Below are positions 47,516-56,744 of a stretch of 61,955 bases of DNA, in pieces. How positions within the stretch are numbered: the first letter of the stretch is position 1; the number at the start of each line of letters is the position of its first letter. Position numbers and translations under genes: made by a program. The stretch comes from Burkholderiales bacterium (GTDB lineage Bacteria > Pseudomonadota > Gammaproteobacteria > Burkholderiales > Burkholderiaceae_C), in NCBI GenBank assembly GCA_021732385.1, contig JAKFVA010000005.1, positions 1 to 61,955 of the forward strand, read 5' to 3'. The notes beneath the pieces were generated by a model. The model did not search any database, was not told the DNA's origin, and worked only from the letters and a program-made list of their open reading frames with translations.

Positions 47516-49627
47516 TCAATGGGTTTCGTGCTGGGGATGGTCAAGCAGTGCCTTCATCGACAGCTTGACACGCCCTTTTTCATCGGTCTCCAATACCTTG
47601 ACCTTGACGATCTGGCCTTCGCTCAAAAAGTCGGTGACCTTCTCAACGCGTTGGTGTGCGATCTGGCTGATGTGTAGCAAACCATCTTTGCCTGGCAGCA
47701 GATTGATCAATGCGCCGAAGTCCAGAATCTTGGTGACCGGGCCTTCGTAGATCTTGCCAATCTCCACTTCGGCGGTGATCTGCTCGATGCGGCGCTTGGC
47801 TTCATCAGCCTTGGCAGCGTCGGTGCTGGCGATGGTGATGGTGCCATCTTCGTCGATATTGATCTGCGTACCGGTTTCCTCGGTCAGCGCGCGGATCACA
47901 GAGCCGCCCTTGCCGATCACGTCGCGGATCTTGTCAGGGTTGATCTTGAAGGTGTAGAGCTTGGGCGCAAAGCTGCTGACCTCGGTGTTCGCCACACCCA
48001 TGGCCTCGACCATCTTGCCCAGAATATGGATGCGCGCTTCTTTGGCCTGCGCCAGTGCCACCTGCATGATTTCTTTGGTGATGCCCTGAATTTTGATGTC
48101 CATCTGCAGCGCGGTGATGCCGGTGCTGGTGCCAGCAACCTTGAAGTCCATGTCGCCCAGATGATCTTCGTCACCCAGGATGTCGGTCAGCACCGCAAAG
48201 CGGTTGCCGTCTTTGATCAGGCCCATGGCGATGCCCGCCACATGCGCCTTCAGTGGCACACCCGCGTCCATCATGGACAGGCAGCCGCCGCAGACCGAGG
48301 CCATGCTGGATGAGCCATTGGATTCGGTGATTTCACTCACCACCCGCACGGTGTAGGGAAACACGTCTTTGGCGGGCAGCACCGCCACCAAAGCACGCTT
48401 GGCCAAACGACCATGGCCGATTTCACGGCGCTTGGTGGAACCCATGCGACCTACTTCACCGGTGGCGAACGGAGGCATGTTGTAGTGAAACATGAAGCGG
48501 TCTTCAAATTCGCCAGCCAGCGCATCAATGCGCTGCGCGTCGCGCTCGGTGCCCAGCGTGGTGATTACCAGTGCCTGGGTTTCACCGCGGGTGAACAGCG
48601 CCGAGCCGTGGGTGCGTGGCAGCACGCTGTTGCGGATTTCGATGGGGCGCACAGTGCGCGTGTCGCGTCCGTCAATGCGCGGCTCGCCTTGCAGAATCTG
48701 GCTGCGCACAATCTTGGCTTCAATGTCGAACAGCATGGACTCGACCTTGACGCCGTCAAACGCCGTGCCATCGGCTTTCAATGTCGCCATCACACCAGCG
48801 GTGGCTTCGCGCAACGCCTGGGTGCGTACCTGCTTGTTGCGCATCTGGTAGGCAGCGCGCAATTTTTCTTCAGCCAAGGCATTGACTTTGGCGGTCAGTG
48901 CCTCGTCCTTGGCCTCGGGCTTCCAGTCCCAAGCAGGCTTGCCGGCATCGCGCACCAGCTCATGAATGGCGTTGATGGCAATCTTGCCCTGCTCATGGCC
49001 AAACACCACGGCACCCAGCATGATCTCCTCACTCAATTGATCGGCCTCGGACTCGACCATCAGCACCGCGCCCTCGGTACCCGCCACTATCAAGTCCATC
49101 TTGGACTCCAACCGCTGGGTTTTGCCGGGGTTCAGCACATACTCGCCATTGATGTACCCCACGCGAGCCGCGCCAATCGGCTCGGCAAACGGAATACCTG
49201 AAATAGCCAGGGCAGCGCTGGTGCCAATCAAGGCGGCAATGTCGGCATCGACCTCGGGATTGAGCGAGATGGTGTGAATCACCACCTGCACTTCGTTATA
49301 AAAACCTTCGGGGAACAGCGGACGAATCGGGCGGTCGATCAGACGACTAGTGAGTGTTTCGTGTTCGCTAGGCTTGGCTTCGCGCTTAAAAAAGCTGCCG
49401 GGAATTTTGCCTGCCGCATAGGTTTTCTCGATGTAGTCCACCGTCAGGGGGAAAAAATCCTGACCGGGCTTTGCGTTTTTAGACGCCACCACAGTGGCCA
49501 GCACCACGGTGTCGTCGATATTGACGACCACAGCACCGCCGGACTGGCGGGCGATTTCACCGGTTTCCAGGGTGACGGTATGGTTGCCCCACTGAAAAGT
49601 TTTGGACACTTTATTGAAGATGCTCAT
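47516..49627 (-). CDS. pnp: Polyribonucleotide nucleotidyltransferase (PNPase)
   Basis: A 703-residue 3'-to-5' phosphorolytic exoribonuclease. Two RNase PH domains, with [11 protein letters not shown] and the [13 protein letters not shown] catalytic block, are followed by a KH domain ([18 protein letters not shown]) and an S1 domain near the C-terminus ([17 protein letters not shown]). It lies downstream of rpsO, the conserved order. The leader between the two contains structured segments that could serve autoregulation. Confidence 0.97.
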   Translation of the reverse strand: MSIFNKVSKTFQWGNHTVTLETGEIARQSGGAVVVNIDDTVVLATVVASKNAKPGQDFFPLTVDYIEKTYAAGKIPGSFFKREAKPSEHETLTSRLIDRPIRPLFPEGFYNEVQVVIHTISLNPEVDADIAALIGTSAALAISGIPFAEPIGAARVGYINGEYVLNPGKTQRLESKMDLIVAGTEGAVLMVESEADQLSEEIMLGAVVFGHEQGKIAINAIHELVRDAGKPAWDWKPEAKDEALTAKVNALAEEKLRAAYQMRNKQVRTQALREATAGVMATLKADGTAFDGVKVESMLFDIEAKIVRSQILQGEPRIDGRDTRTVRPIEIRNSVLPRTHGSALFTRGETQALVITTLGTERDAQRIDALAGEFEDRFMFHYNMPPFATGEVGRMGSTKRREIGHGRLAKRALVAVLPAKDVFPYTVRVVSEITESNGSSSMASVCGGCLSMMDAGVPLKAHVAGIAMGLIKDGNRFAVLTDILGDEDHLGDMDFKVAGTSTGITALQMDIKIQGITKEIMQVALAQAKEARIHILGKMVEAMGVANTEVSSFAPKLYTFKINPDKIRDVIGKGGSVIRALTEETGTQINIDEDGTITIASTDAAKADEAKRRIEQITAEVEIGKIYEGPVTKILDFGALINLLPGKDGLLHISQIAHQRVEKVTDFLSEGQIVKVKVLETDEKGRVKLSMKALLDHPQHETH

Positions 49628-49699
49628 TGAATGGCTCCTGCATAAAAAACGAATCACACCCGATTCGCAAGGGCCGGAGCGTCATTCAGATCGCGATGC

Positions 49700-49749
49700 C
49701 ATTCCATGAAACGCGGCCTTGCACAAAGCAAACCAGAACTCATGGAATG
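49700..49749 (-). promoter_or_regulatory. Inverted repeat in the pnp leader
   Basis: Perfect 10-bp arms CATTCCATGA (49700-49709) and TCATGGAATG (49740-49749) enclose 30 bases in the transcribed rpsO-pnp gap. A second small stem, CGAATC/GATTCG, lies at 49656-49672, close to the pnp start. In other bacteria a leader stem processed by RNase III lets PNPase repress itself; a similar role here is inference. Confidence 0.4.
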
Positions 49750-49793
49750 ACACAGCTTCGCTCTGTTTGACGGTGCTCCGAAAATATAAAAGT

Positions 49794-49828
49794 AAAAAAA
49801 CGCCTGAGCTGATTGCGCAACTCAAGCG
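49794..49828 (-). terminator. Intrinsic terminator after rpsO
   Basis: On the minus strand CGCTTGAG pairs with CTCAGGCG (one G-U pair) around a 12-base loop that contains TTGCGCAA, followed directly by seven T. It lies about 40 bases after the rpsO stop. Confidence 0.85.
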
Positions 49829-49868
49829 TTCCATTGAGGCAAAGGTGCCGCAAACCCAATGCTGAGGC

Positions 49869-50129
49869 TTACTTGCGCAGACCCAGTTTGGCGATCAGGG
49901 CCACGTAGCGGTCAGCGTCCTTGGATTTCAAATAGTCCAGCAGCTTGCGGCGGCGGCTGACCATGCGCAACAGGCCACGACGGCCATGAAAATCCTTGTT
50001 GTGCTCTTTGAAGTGGGGCGTCAGGTAGTTGATGCGCGCGGTCAGCAGCGCAACCTGGACTTCGGGGCTGCCGGTATCATTGGCAGCACGGGCGTTATCT
50101 TTGACAACTTCAGCGGTATTGATGGACAT
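49869..50129 (-). CDS. rpsO: 30S ribosomal protein S15
   Basis: An 86-residue S15, binding 16S rRNA helices 20-22. The [16 protein letters not shown] block, the [22 protein letters not shown] block, and the AKLGLRK end are diagnostic. ATG 50129 is the start that gives family length; the longer frame has no conserved content. It is upstream of pnp and has its own terminator. Confidence 0.97.
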   Translation of the reverse strand: MSINTAEVVKDNARAANDTGSPEVQVALLTARINYLTPHFKEHNKDFHGRRGLLRMVSRRRKLLDYLKSKDADRYVALIAKLGLRK

Positions 50130-50289
50130 AAAAGCGTTCCTTGAGTTGGCCAACTTGTTTACCGCGAAAGCGGGCAAGAGCCGTTACAACTTGCGGACAC
50201 AAATGAACAAATTTGCGCCGTGCTATTGATTTACCGTTACCGGCAAAGCCAGCTATTATAACGCTGCATCTACTCACCAGGGCTTTCCC

Positions 50290-50565
50290 ATGCTGCTCTA
50301 CCCTCGTCTGATATTTCACTGCCTTGGCTTGTGCGCCCTGGCACTGCTTCTTCACGTAACGCCCGCAGCAGCGGCTAAAGACAAAGCAGCACCCGCCAGT
50401 GCCAGCGCATCGTCAGCAAAAACACCCACAAAAAGTAAGCCCAAGCCCGCTAAAGCCAAGGCTGACTCCGGTTCAGCAGAAACCACCGCCGCACGCGAAA
50501 AACGCCTCAAACGCGAATGCAAGGGTCGCCCCAATGCAGGCGCTTGTCTTGGCTATGGTGTTTGA
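50290..50565 (+). CDS. Small secreted Ala/Lys-rich protein of unknown function
   Basis: A 91-residue protein with a signal peptide (CLGLCALALLLHVTPAAAA, cut near residue 28), a low-complexity middle of Ala, Lys, Ser and Pro, and a short C-terminal part REKRLKRECKGRPNAGACLGYG with two cysteines. It is positively charged and probably periplasmic. I do not recognise the family; the C-terminal Cys pair may form a disulfide. It is divergent from rpsO and converges with the next gene. Confidence 0.65.
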   Translation: MLLYPRLIFHCLGLCALALLLHVTPAAAAKDKAAPASASASSAKTPTKSKPKPAKAKADSGSAETTAAREKRLKRECKGRPNAGACLGYGV

Positions 50566-50581
50566 CCGCAGTTAGTTGGCA

Positions 50582-51901
50582 TCAATTAACAGGCCGCTGC
50601 ATTTGGCAGGTGGTGGGCAAGCTGGCCTGTGCCGCGCTGATCTGCTGGATCACGCGAAATCCATAACCCGAACCCTCCACATCAAATTTCACACCAGGGT
50701 TGCCCTGCTTGTCCATCACGCCCACCACCAGAGGCTGTTGAAATTGGTGATCCGTGGCGCGCATGCTGCCCGCGCGGCCATAGGCGCTGACCACGGCAGA
50801 CTCCATTTGCTGCGCCAATGCCGTGATATTTATGCGGCCATCTGTGCTGGTGTGCGGACTGCTCTTCTCCAGGCTTTGAGCCAGCGCCTGCACCATTAAT
50901 TGCAGGCGCATGTGAATGTAGTCATCGGCTGGCTGGGCAAAGCGCTGACGAAACGCCAGCGTGAAGGCCTCGGACTGCGCATCGGGCACATTGGGCATCC
51001 AGTCGGCAACGGCAATCACTTTTCCCACCCCCGCATCGCCCAAAGCCGCCGGTACACCCAGCGCATTGCCGTAGAAGGTATAAAAACGCCCGTCAAAACC
51101 CGCATCACGCGCCGCCTTGACCAGCAGCGTCAGGTCATTGCCCCAATTGCCGGTAAACACCGCCTGCGCGCCACTGGCTTTGATCTTGGCCGCGTAGGGG
51201 GCAAAGTCTTTCACCCGTCCCAGCGGATGCAGCTCGTCCCCCACGATTTGCATGTCGGGGCGCTGGGCACTGATTTGCACGCGCGCCTGGCGTAGCAAAT
51301 TCTGGCCAAAGCTGTAGTCCTGGCCAATCAGGTAGATGCGCTGCGCCGTGGTATCGCCCCGCAGGACTTGCATCAGCGCGGCCAGCCGCATGTCAGCATG
51401 GGCATCAAAACGGAAATGCCAGAAACTGCATTTCTCGTTGGTGAGTGCAGGCTCCACTGCCGAATAATTGAGGAACAGCACGCGCTGCAAAGGTGCGCGC
51501 TCATTGTGCTTGTTGATGGCATCAACCAGCACCGCCGCTGTGGCTGATGAATTGCCCTGCATCACGATTTGCACGCCATCGTCAATGGCAGAACGCAGCG
51601 CCGTTAGCGCCTCTTCATTTTGGCCCTTGCTGTCGTAGCGCACCAGTTGCAATGCCTGGTTACCGGCGGCCGTTTTAATGCCGCCTTGCTGGTTGACACG
51701 CTCGACTGCCCACAGCAGATTGCGAAACACCGCTTCCCCGGCATTGGCAAAGGGGCCACTCAAACCCTCGATCATGGCGATCTTGATGGCCAGTGGCAGC
51801 GCCGGCGGCGCGGCCACTGGCTGGGCAAGCAAAGCCGAAGCAGCAAACAGGCATGCAGCCGAAACCAGCAATTTCAAGCCCTGACGCAGTGAAAAATTCA
51901 C
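50582..51901 (-). CDS. Branched-chain amino acid-type ABC transporter substrate-binding protein
   Basis: A 439-residue periplasmic binding protein (LivK/Peripla_BP_6 type). After a signal peptide ending near ALLAQPVA comes IKIAMIEGLSGPFANAGEAVF, then QGNSSATAAVLVDAI and the IYLIGQDYSFGQNLLRQARVQI blocks, all typical. GTG 51901 is favoured because an AAGGGG ribosome site lies about 8 bp upstream; an ATG at 51937 is the alternative. No permease or ATPase genes are next to it. Ligand unknown. Confidence 0.85.
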   Translation of the reverse strand: MNFSLRQGLKLLVSAACLFAASALLAQPVAAPPALPLAIKIAMIEGLSGPFANAGEAVFRNLLWAVERVNQQGGIKTAAGNQALQLVRYDSKGQNEEALTALRSAIDDGVQIVMQGNSSATAAVLVDAINKHNERAPLQRVLFLNYSAVEPALTNEKCSFWHFRFDAHADMRLAALMQVLRGDTTAQRIYLIGQDYSFGQNLLRQARVQISAQRPDMQIVGDELHPLGRVKDFAPYAAKIKASGAQAVFTGNWGNDLTLLVKAARDAGFDGRFYTFYGNALGVPAALGDAGVGKVIAVADWMPNVPDAQSEAFTLAFRQRFAQPADDYIHMRLQLMVQALAQSLEKSSPHTSTDGRINITALAQQMESAVVSAYGRAGSMRATDHQFQQPLVVGVMDKQGNPGVKFDVEGSGYGFRVIQQISAAQASLPTTCQMQRPVN

Positions 51902-52031
51902 GTAAAAATCCCCTTGAAATACAGCCTCAGCGCGCATAAATTGGAAGCATGCGGTAGCGCGTCAGACATTGAAAAGCCGCAAAGTGTAAGGGACGAGCAC
52001 ATCCATCGTCCCGCGTTTTCTGGAGCCTCTC

Positions 52032-52406
52032 ATGTTTTTTGCAACCCCTGTACGCCATACTGCCTATGTCCCCAGCCTGCGTGCTATCGATCGCAGTCTG
52101 GAGCGCTTTTTAACCCAGGGTCTGGCCAGTGCCCGCCCGGTCCATGTCGAGCAAGACGACAAGGCCTACACCCTGCAGATTGACCTGCCTGGCCTGTGCA
52201 AAGAGCATATTGCGCTGGAGATTGAAAACACGGTGGTGCGCATTTCCAGCAAGGAAGACGCGCCGCGCCAGGTCAAGCTAGCCTACGAAGTCGGCCAGGA
52301 AATTGACACCGCTAACAGCAAGGCCAACCTGGAAAACGGCGTGCTCACCCTGAACCTGGCCAAGGTTGTGCCAGTCAGCCGAGTTGTGCACCTGGCGATT
52401 GAGTAA
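52032..52406 (+). CDS. Hsp20/alpha-crystallin small heat shock protein
   Basis: A 124-residue small heat shock protein: short N-terminal arm with [12 protein letters not shown], then the alpha-crystallin domain (about 38-120) with [22 protein letters not shown] and [13 protein letters not shown], where the conserved A-x-x-x-n-GvL motif lies. It holds unfolding proteins in the cytoplasm. The 3' end overlaps convergent tsaD by 32 bp. Confidence 0.88.
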   Translation: MFFATPVRHTAYVPSLRAIDRSLERFLTQGLASARPVHVEQDDKAYTLQIDLPGLCKEHIALEIENTVVRISSKEDAPRQVKLAYEVGQEIDTANSKANLENGVLTLNLAKVVPVSRVVHLAIE

Positions 52407-53478
52407 CCGCACTTAAAGCAAGCGATGCGCTGGTTGCTTCATGCAGTGGCCAGCGCGGCTTGACGTTAAAGGCGTAATCCATTGATGCGCTGGCCACGCC
52501 AGCCTGCAAACGCATGGCGGCAGCCAGCGCAATCATGGCACCGTTGTCAGTGCAAAACTCCACTTCAGGGTAGTGCATGCGCAGGCCCCGAGTGGCACCT
52601 GCCGCATTCAGTTGCAGCCGCAATTGCCGGTTGGCGCCCACTCCACCAGCGACCACCAGCCGCTGAACGCCGCAGACTTGCACAGCAGCCAGTGACTTTT
52701 TCACCAGCACTTCGACAATGGCAGCTTGCGTGGCCGCGGCCATGTCAGCCTTGTGCTGCTCTGACAAAACGCCAGCCATTTCAATTTTCCTGACTTGCGT
52801 CAGCACCGCGGTTTTTAATCCGGAGAAAGAGAAATCCAGGTCGCCACTGTGCAACAAGGGGCGCGGTAATTTGAAGACCAGCTGATCGCCCTGCTGCGCC
52901 AATTGCGCGAGCCGGGCACCACCGGGGTAAGGTAAGCCAAGCAATTTGGCGCATTTGTCAAAGGCCTCACCCGCCGCATCGTCAATGGTTTCACCCAGCA
53001 AGGCGTAAGCCCCCACGCCATCCACCCGCATTAGCTGCGTATGGCCACCCGATACCAGCAAGGCCACAAACGGAAATTGAGGCGGATCGCTGCTCAAAAA
53101 AGGGCTAAGCAAATGCCCCTCCAGATGGTGCACACCCAAAGCAGGCTTGCCCAAGGCTGCAGCCAACGCGCACGCCACGCCAGCACCCACCAGCAAGGCA
53201 CCAGCCAAACCGGGGCCTTGCGTAAAGGCCACCACATCAACTTCATCCAGCGTGCAATGTGCCTGCTGCAGCACGGTTTGCGTCAGTGGCAATACGCGGC
53301 GAATATGGTCGCGACTGGCCAACTCGGGTACCACGCCGCCGTAGGCCTGGTGCATCTCGATCTGGCTGTGCAAGGCATGCGCGCGCAGGGCAGGCAACGC
53401 GCTGCGATGCGATTCGCTCACCTCTACCAGCGCCACGCCGGTTTCATCGCAAGAAGATTCCACACCCAATACCAACAT
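52375..53478 (-). CDS. tsaD: tRNA threonylcarbamoyltransferase subunit TsaD
   Basis: A 367-residue ASKHA-fold enzyme that joins threonylcarbamoyl to A37 of t[12 protein letters not shown], the [11 protein letters not shown] block, the metal-binding HHLEGH motif, [11 protein letters not shown] and [13 protein letters not shown] are diagnostic. It works with TsaB and TsaE; tsaE is at 11159-11722. The C-terminus is about 20 residues longer than E. coli TsaD and overlaps hsp20 antisense. Confidence 0.96.
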   Translation of the reverse strand: MLVLGVESSCDETGVALVEVSESHRSALPALRAHALHSQIEMHQAYGGVVPELASRDHIRRVLPLTQTVLQQAHCTLDEVDVVAFTQGPGLAGALLVGAGVACALAAALGKPALGVHHLEGHLLSPFLSSDPPQFPFVALLVSGGHTQLMRVDGVGAYALLGETIDDAAGEAFDKCAKLLGLPYPGGARLAQLAQQGDQLVFKLPRPLLHSGDLDFSFSGLKTAVLTQVRKIEMAGVLSEQHKADMAAATQAAIVEVLVKKSLAAVQVCGVQRLVVAGGVGANRQLRLQLNAAGATRGLRMHYPEVEFCTDNGAMIALAAAMRLQAGVASASMDYAFNVKPRWPLHEATSASLALSAVTQSPGAQLG

Positions 53479-53577
53479 CTAAAGGAGTCTACGTGATGCG
53501 GGTAGGTGCGCCAGCACACCCATTTTCCCTTTCTGCTTTACCACCCCGCATGGCCCGCTTCTTGCACCTATCCATAC

Positions 53578-54207
53578 ATGAGCTCACCATCTCTGCGCCT
53601 AGTCATCATTGCGCCCGACTCGCTGACACCCGAGTTGGCAGACGACCACGCGGTTTTGCAGGCCGAGCGCTCGCGCCAGTTGCGCATTGGCTTGCTGGAG
53701 AGCGGCTACAACATCATTGCTGTGCTGCCCTGCGACCCCTTTTTGGCTGAGCGCCTCGCCCAGTTGCAGCCCGACATGGTGATAGTGGATGCCGAGAGCG
53801 AAGCGCGTGATGCGCTTGAACACGTCGTCTCAGCCAGCCGTGACGCACGTCGCCCCATCGTGCTCTTTACCAACGATGACGACACCAGCCATGTGAAAGA
53901 CGCGGTAGCTGCAGGTGTGTCTGCTTATGTGGTGGCTGGCCTTGCACCCGAGCGCATCCGCCCGATACTGGATGTGGCCATGGCGCGCTTCCAGCATGAG
54001 CAGGATTTGCGCACTGCGTTGGCCAATGCAAAAATTGAACTCAGTGACCGCAAGCTGGTTGACCGCGCCAAGGGCCTGTTGATGCAACGCCATGGTCTTA
54101 ATGAGCAGGCCGCCTACGACAAGCTGCGTAAAACTGCCATGGACCGCGGCCTCAAGCTTGGTGATTTGGCCCAGCGCATGCTCGATGCCGCTGAACTGCT
54201 TGGCTGA
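53578..54207 (+). CDS. nasT: ANTAR-domain response regulator, NasT-like antiterminator
   Basis: A 209-residue protein: receiver-like domain (about 8-130, VIVDAE and LFTNDDD), a short coiled segment (HEQDLRTALANAKIEL) and the RNA-binding ANTAR domain (about 140-205) with LVDRAKGLLMQRHGLNEQAAYDKLRKTAMDRG. Such proteins bind paired hexaloop hairpins in nitrate-assimilation leaders and stop a terminator forming; a candidate target is in the next 300 bp. ATG 53578 is chosen because the receiver fold begins right after it. No NasS sensor gene is visible nearby. Confidence 0.9.
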   Translation: MSSPSLRLVIIAPDSLTPELADDHAVLQAERSRQLRIGLLESGYNIIAVLPCDPFLAERLAQLQPDMVIVDAESEARDALEHVVSASRDARRPIVLFTNDDDTSHVKDAVAAGVSAYVVAGLAPERIRPILDVAMARFQHEQDLRTALANAKIELSDRKLVDRAKGLLMQRHGLNEQAAYDKLRKTAMDRGLKLGDLAQRMLDAAELLG

Positions 54208-54217
54208 TTTGGTGCAT

Positions 54218-54234
54218 TGCACAAGAACGGTGCC
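54218..54234 (+). promoter_or_regulatory. Putative NtrC-binding site upstream of nrtA
   Basis: TGCACA-N5-GGTGCC, an almost symmetrical match to the NtrC site, positioned about 105-120 bp upstream of the sigma-54 GG element as expected for an enhancer. An extra half site TTGGTGCA overlaps its left side (54209-54216). Confidence 0.55.
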
Positions 54235-54337
54235 AAATCTTCCATAGTCACCCGATTTAGTGCAACACTGCTGCGCGCTCTTTGATGGCATGCCCGGAGA
54301 GCTCCTGATTCAGTAGCAAAACAGCAGCCGACCCGAC

Positions 54338-54353
54338 TGGCACGGGCCTTGCG
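54338..54353 (+). promoter_or_regulatory. Sigma-54 promoter of nrtABD
   Basis: TGGCAC-GGGCC-TTGCG has the invariant GG-N10-GC spacing (GG at 54339-54340, GC at 54351-54352). The predicted transcript start is about 54363, just before the first hairpin of the leader. Confidence 0.75.
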
Positions 54354-54365
54354 TTAACCCTAGCG

Positions 54366-54412
54366 TGACCTTGATGGGTCAACTGTTTACCGGCTCAACG
54401 GCGAGTTGGTAA
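54366..54412 (+). promoter_or_regulatory. ANTAR-type double hexaloop RNA target
   Basis: Hairpin 1 is TGACC-TTGATG-GGTCA (54366-54381). Hairpin 2 has a 10-bp stem (54387-54396 with 54403-54412, two G-U pairs) and hexaloop AACGGC, with A at loop position 1 and G at position 4 as required by ANTAR proteins. The linker is 5 bases. Hairpin 1 lacks the A1/G4 pattern, which is the weak point. Confidence 0.6.
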
Positions 54413-54425
54413 GCCAACGGACATT

Positions 54426-54472
54426 GGCGTCCCCACAAGCCCTTCTTGGTGCTGGTGCGGACGCCTTTTTTT
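54426..54472 (+). terminator. Leader terminator upstream of nrtA
   Basis: GGCGTCC (54426-54432) pairs with GGACGCC (54459-54465), with extra inner pairs, and seven T follow (54466-54472). It lies 37 bp before the nrtA start, so it must be bypassed for nrtABD expression. Confidence 0.85.
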
Positions 54473-54509
54473 ATTTATTTTCAGTCACTTCGTTTGAAAG
54501 AAGCAGACC

Positions 54510-55778
54510 ATGACCGCAAGCCCTCTCGTATCCCAAGATGCATTGCTCAAAGCCCGCTTGGGGCGTCGCACTGTGATTCAAGCTGCCGCTGTTGCCAGCG
54601 CAGGCGTTTTGCCTGCCTTGCGCAGCCTGGTTTATGCCCAGGGTTCAGACAAACCAGAGAAAGAAGAAGTCAAGATCGGCTTCATCCCGCTAACCGACTG
54701 CGCTAGCGTGGTGATGGCTTCAGTGATGGGATTCGACAAAAAATATGGCGTCAAGATCGTGCCCACCAAAGAAGCGTCCTGGGCTGGCGTGCGTGACAAG
54801 CTTGTCAGCGGCGAGCTAGACATGGCGCATGTTTTGTACGGCCTCATCTATGGTGTGCACATGGGCACCAGCGGCCCCAAGAAAGACATGGCCGTGTTGA
54901 TGAATTTGAACTACAACGGCCAAGCCATCACGCTGTCCAAGGCGTTAGCCGACAAGGGCGCAGTCGATGGCCCCTCGCTAGCTAAAGTCATGGCTGCCAA
55001 CAAGCGCGAGTACACCTTTGCCGGCACTTTTCCCACCGGCACCCACGCAATGTGGATTCATTACTGGCTGGCCGCGTCGGGTATCGACCCGGTGCGCGGC
55101 GCTAAGCTGATCACCGTGCCGCCGCCGCAAATGGTGGCCAATATGCGGGTGGGCAATATGGACGGCTTTTGTGTCGGCGAGCCCTGGAATCACCGCGCCA
55201 TCATTGACGGTATCGGCGTGACGGCAGTGACCACGCAGGACATCTGGCGTGACCACCCCGAGAAAACGCTGGGCACAACGGCCGAGTTCGTCAAGAAATA
55301 CCCCAACACGGCGCGCGCCGTCACAGCGGCAATTTTGGAAGCTGGCCGCTGGATTGACGCTGGGCTGGCCAATAAAAACAAGATGGCTGAGGTGGTGGCC
55401 GAAAAGTCCTACATCAACACCAGTGTGGATGCCATCAACCAGCGCATTTTGGGCCGTTACCAAAATGGATTGGGCAAAACTTGGGACGACCCCAACCACA
55501 TGAAGTTCTACAACGATGGCGCAGTCAACTTCCCCTATTTGTCTGATGGCATGTGGTTCCTGACGCAACACAAGCGTTGGGGCCTGCTCAAACAGCATCC
55601 GGATTACCTTGGAATTGCCAAGCAGATCAACCAGATCGACCTCTACAAGCAGGCCGCCACACTGGCCAAGGTGAGCGTTCCCAAGGATGTGATGCGCAGC
55701 CACAAGCTGATTGATGGCGTGGTTTGGGACGGCAAGGATCCCGCCAAATATGCTGACAGCTTCAAGATCAAAGCCTAA
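54510..55778 (+). CDS. nrtA: Nitrate ABC transporter substrate-binding protein (NrtA/CmpA family)
   Basis: A 422-residue exported binding protein. The N-terminus has a twin-arginine-like signal (LGRRTVIQAAAVASAG). The mature part begins VKIGFIPLTDCASVVMA, and blocks such as GFDKKYGVKI, GVRDKLVSGELDMAHVLYG and DGFCVGEPWNHRAI are typical of NrtA/NasS proteins. The Tat signal argues for a transport receptor rather than the cytoplasmic sensor NasS. It heads nrtABD, about 20 bp before nrtB. Confidence 0.9.
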   Translation: MTASPLVSQDALLKARLGRRTVIQAAAVASAGVLPALRSLVYAQGSDKPEKEEVKIGFIPLTDCASVVMASVMGFDKKYGVKIVPTKEASWAGVRDKLVSGELDMAHVLYGLIYGVHMGTSGPKKDMAVLMNLNYNGQAITLSKALADKGAVDGPSLAKVMAANKREYTFAGTFPTGTHAMWIHYWLAASGIDPVRGAKLITVPPPQMVANMRVGNMDGFCVGEPWNHRAIIDGIGVTAVTTQDIWRDHPEKTLGTTAEFVKKYPNTARAVTAAILEAGRWIDAGLANKNKMAEVVAEKSYINTSVDAINQRILGRYQNGLGKTWDDPNHMKFYNDGAVNFPYLSDGMWFLTQHKRWGLLKQHPDYLGIAKQINQIDLYKQAATLAKVSVPKDVMRSHKLIDGVVWDGKDPAKYADSFKIKA

Positions 55779-55799
55779 ATTTGTACCAGGGAGGCCACC

Positions 55800-56744
55800 A
55801 TGGTCAGTGCTGTTTTTCATTCTCCACTCGAAGCGGCTGTGCTCGTGAGACCGACCGTGCCCAGCGCCAGCGGCGTGGCAATACCAGCGCCTGCAATTAA
55901 TCTGGCGCCCGTTGAAAGCACGCAGCCAAAACCCGCACGTTTGCCCACACGGTTGCCATTTGACTGGGCGGGTTTGTTGCTGAAGGTCCTGCCACCAATT
56001 TTTGGGCTGGGTTTGTTGACGGGCATTTGGGCCATTATTTCAATGACCAGCACCAGCAACTTTCCCTCCCCCATTGACACTTTCAAGCAAGCGCTCGACG
56101 TGTTCGGCGACCCGTTCTACAGCAAGGGACCGAACGACCAGGGCATTGGCTGGAACATCCTGAGCTCGCTAAAGCGCGTGGCTTTTGGCTTTGGCATGGC
56201 TGCAGCGGTGGGTATTCCATTGGGTTTTGCCATTGGCCGATTTGTGTTTTTAAGCCGTATGTTCAATCCGCTGATCAGTTTGCTGCGCCCTGTGTCTCCA
56301 CTGGCCTGGTTACCCATTGGCTTGCTGGTATTCAAGGGTGCAAACCCAGCCGCCATCTGGACTATTTTCATCTGCTCAATTTGGCCAATGATCATCAACA
56401 CCGCCGTCGGCGTGCAGCGCGTGCCGCAAGATTACATGAACGTGGCACGCGTACTCAACCTCAGTGAATGGAAGATTTTTACCAAGATTTTGTTTCCTGC
56501 CGTGCTGCCTTACATGTTGACAGGCGTGCGCTTGGCCGTGGGTACGGCTTGGCTGGTCATCGTCGCTGCCGAGATGTTGACTGGTGGTGTGGGTATTGGT
56601 TTTTGGGTCTGGGATGAGTGGAACAACCTGAATGTCAAGAACATCATCATTGCCATCTTTACCATTGGCATCGTCGGACTGATTTTGGAATTTGCCCTAA
56701 TCAAGCTGGCCACAGCATTCACATTTGAGGAGGTAAAGTCATGA
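55800..56744 (+). CDS. nrtB: Nitrate ABC transporter permease
   Basis: A 314-residue inner-membrane permease with about six helices in the BPD_transp_1 domain. The LLRPVSPLAWLPIGLLVF stretch and the later PAVLPYMLTGVRLAVGTAWLVIVAAE coupling region (EAA loop) are characteristic of NrtB/SsuC. A strong AGGGAGG site precedes ATG 55800. The stop overlaps nrtD. Confidence 0.9.
   Translation: MVSAVFHSPLEAAVLVRPTVPSASGVAIPAPAINLAPVESTQPKPARLPTRLPFDWAGLLLKVLPPIFGLGLLTGIWAIISMTSTSNFPSPIDTFKQALDVFGDPFYSKGPNDQGIGWNILSSLKRVAFGFGMAAAVGIPLGFAIGRFVFLSRMFNPLISLLRPVSPLAWLPIGLLVFKGANPAAIWTIFICSIWPMIINTAVGVQRVPQDYMNVARVLNLSEWKIFTKILFPAVLPYMLTGVRLAVGTAWLVIVAAEMLTGGVGIGFWVWDEWNNLNVKNIIIAIFTIGIVGLILEFALIKLATAFTFEEVKS

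Larger units (their letters stand above)
54208..54509 (+). promoter_or_regulatory. nrtA leader region (NtrC site, sigma-54 promoter, ANTAR hairpins, terminator)
   Basis: A 302-bp gap holding ordered signals. TGCACAAGAACGGTGCC (54218-54234) fits the NtrC consensus TGCACC-N5-GGTGCA at 10 of 12 half-site bases. A sigma-54 promoter lies about 105 bp further on, then hairpins and a terminator. Each part is listed separately. Confidence 0.7.

Noticed and set aside
51902-52031. Sigma-32 heat shock promoter before hsp20
   Set aside because: A TTGAAAA element exists (near 51970), but no CCCCAT-like -10 at proper distance.
54281-54300. TGGCATGCCCGGAGAGC as a second sigma-54 promoter before nrtA
   Set aside because: The GG to GC distance is 12 rather than 10, so it breaks the invariant spacing.
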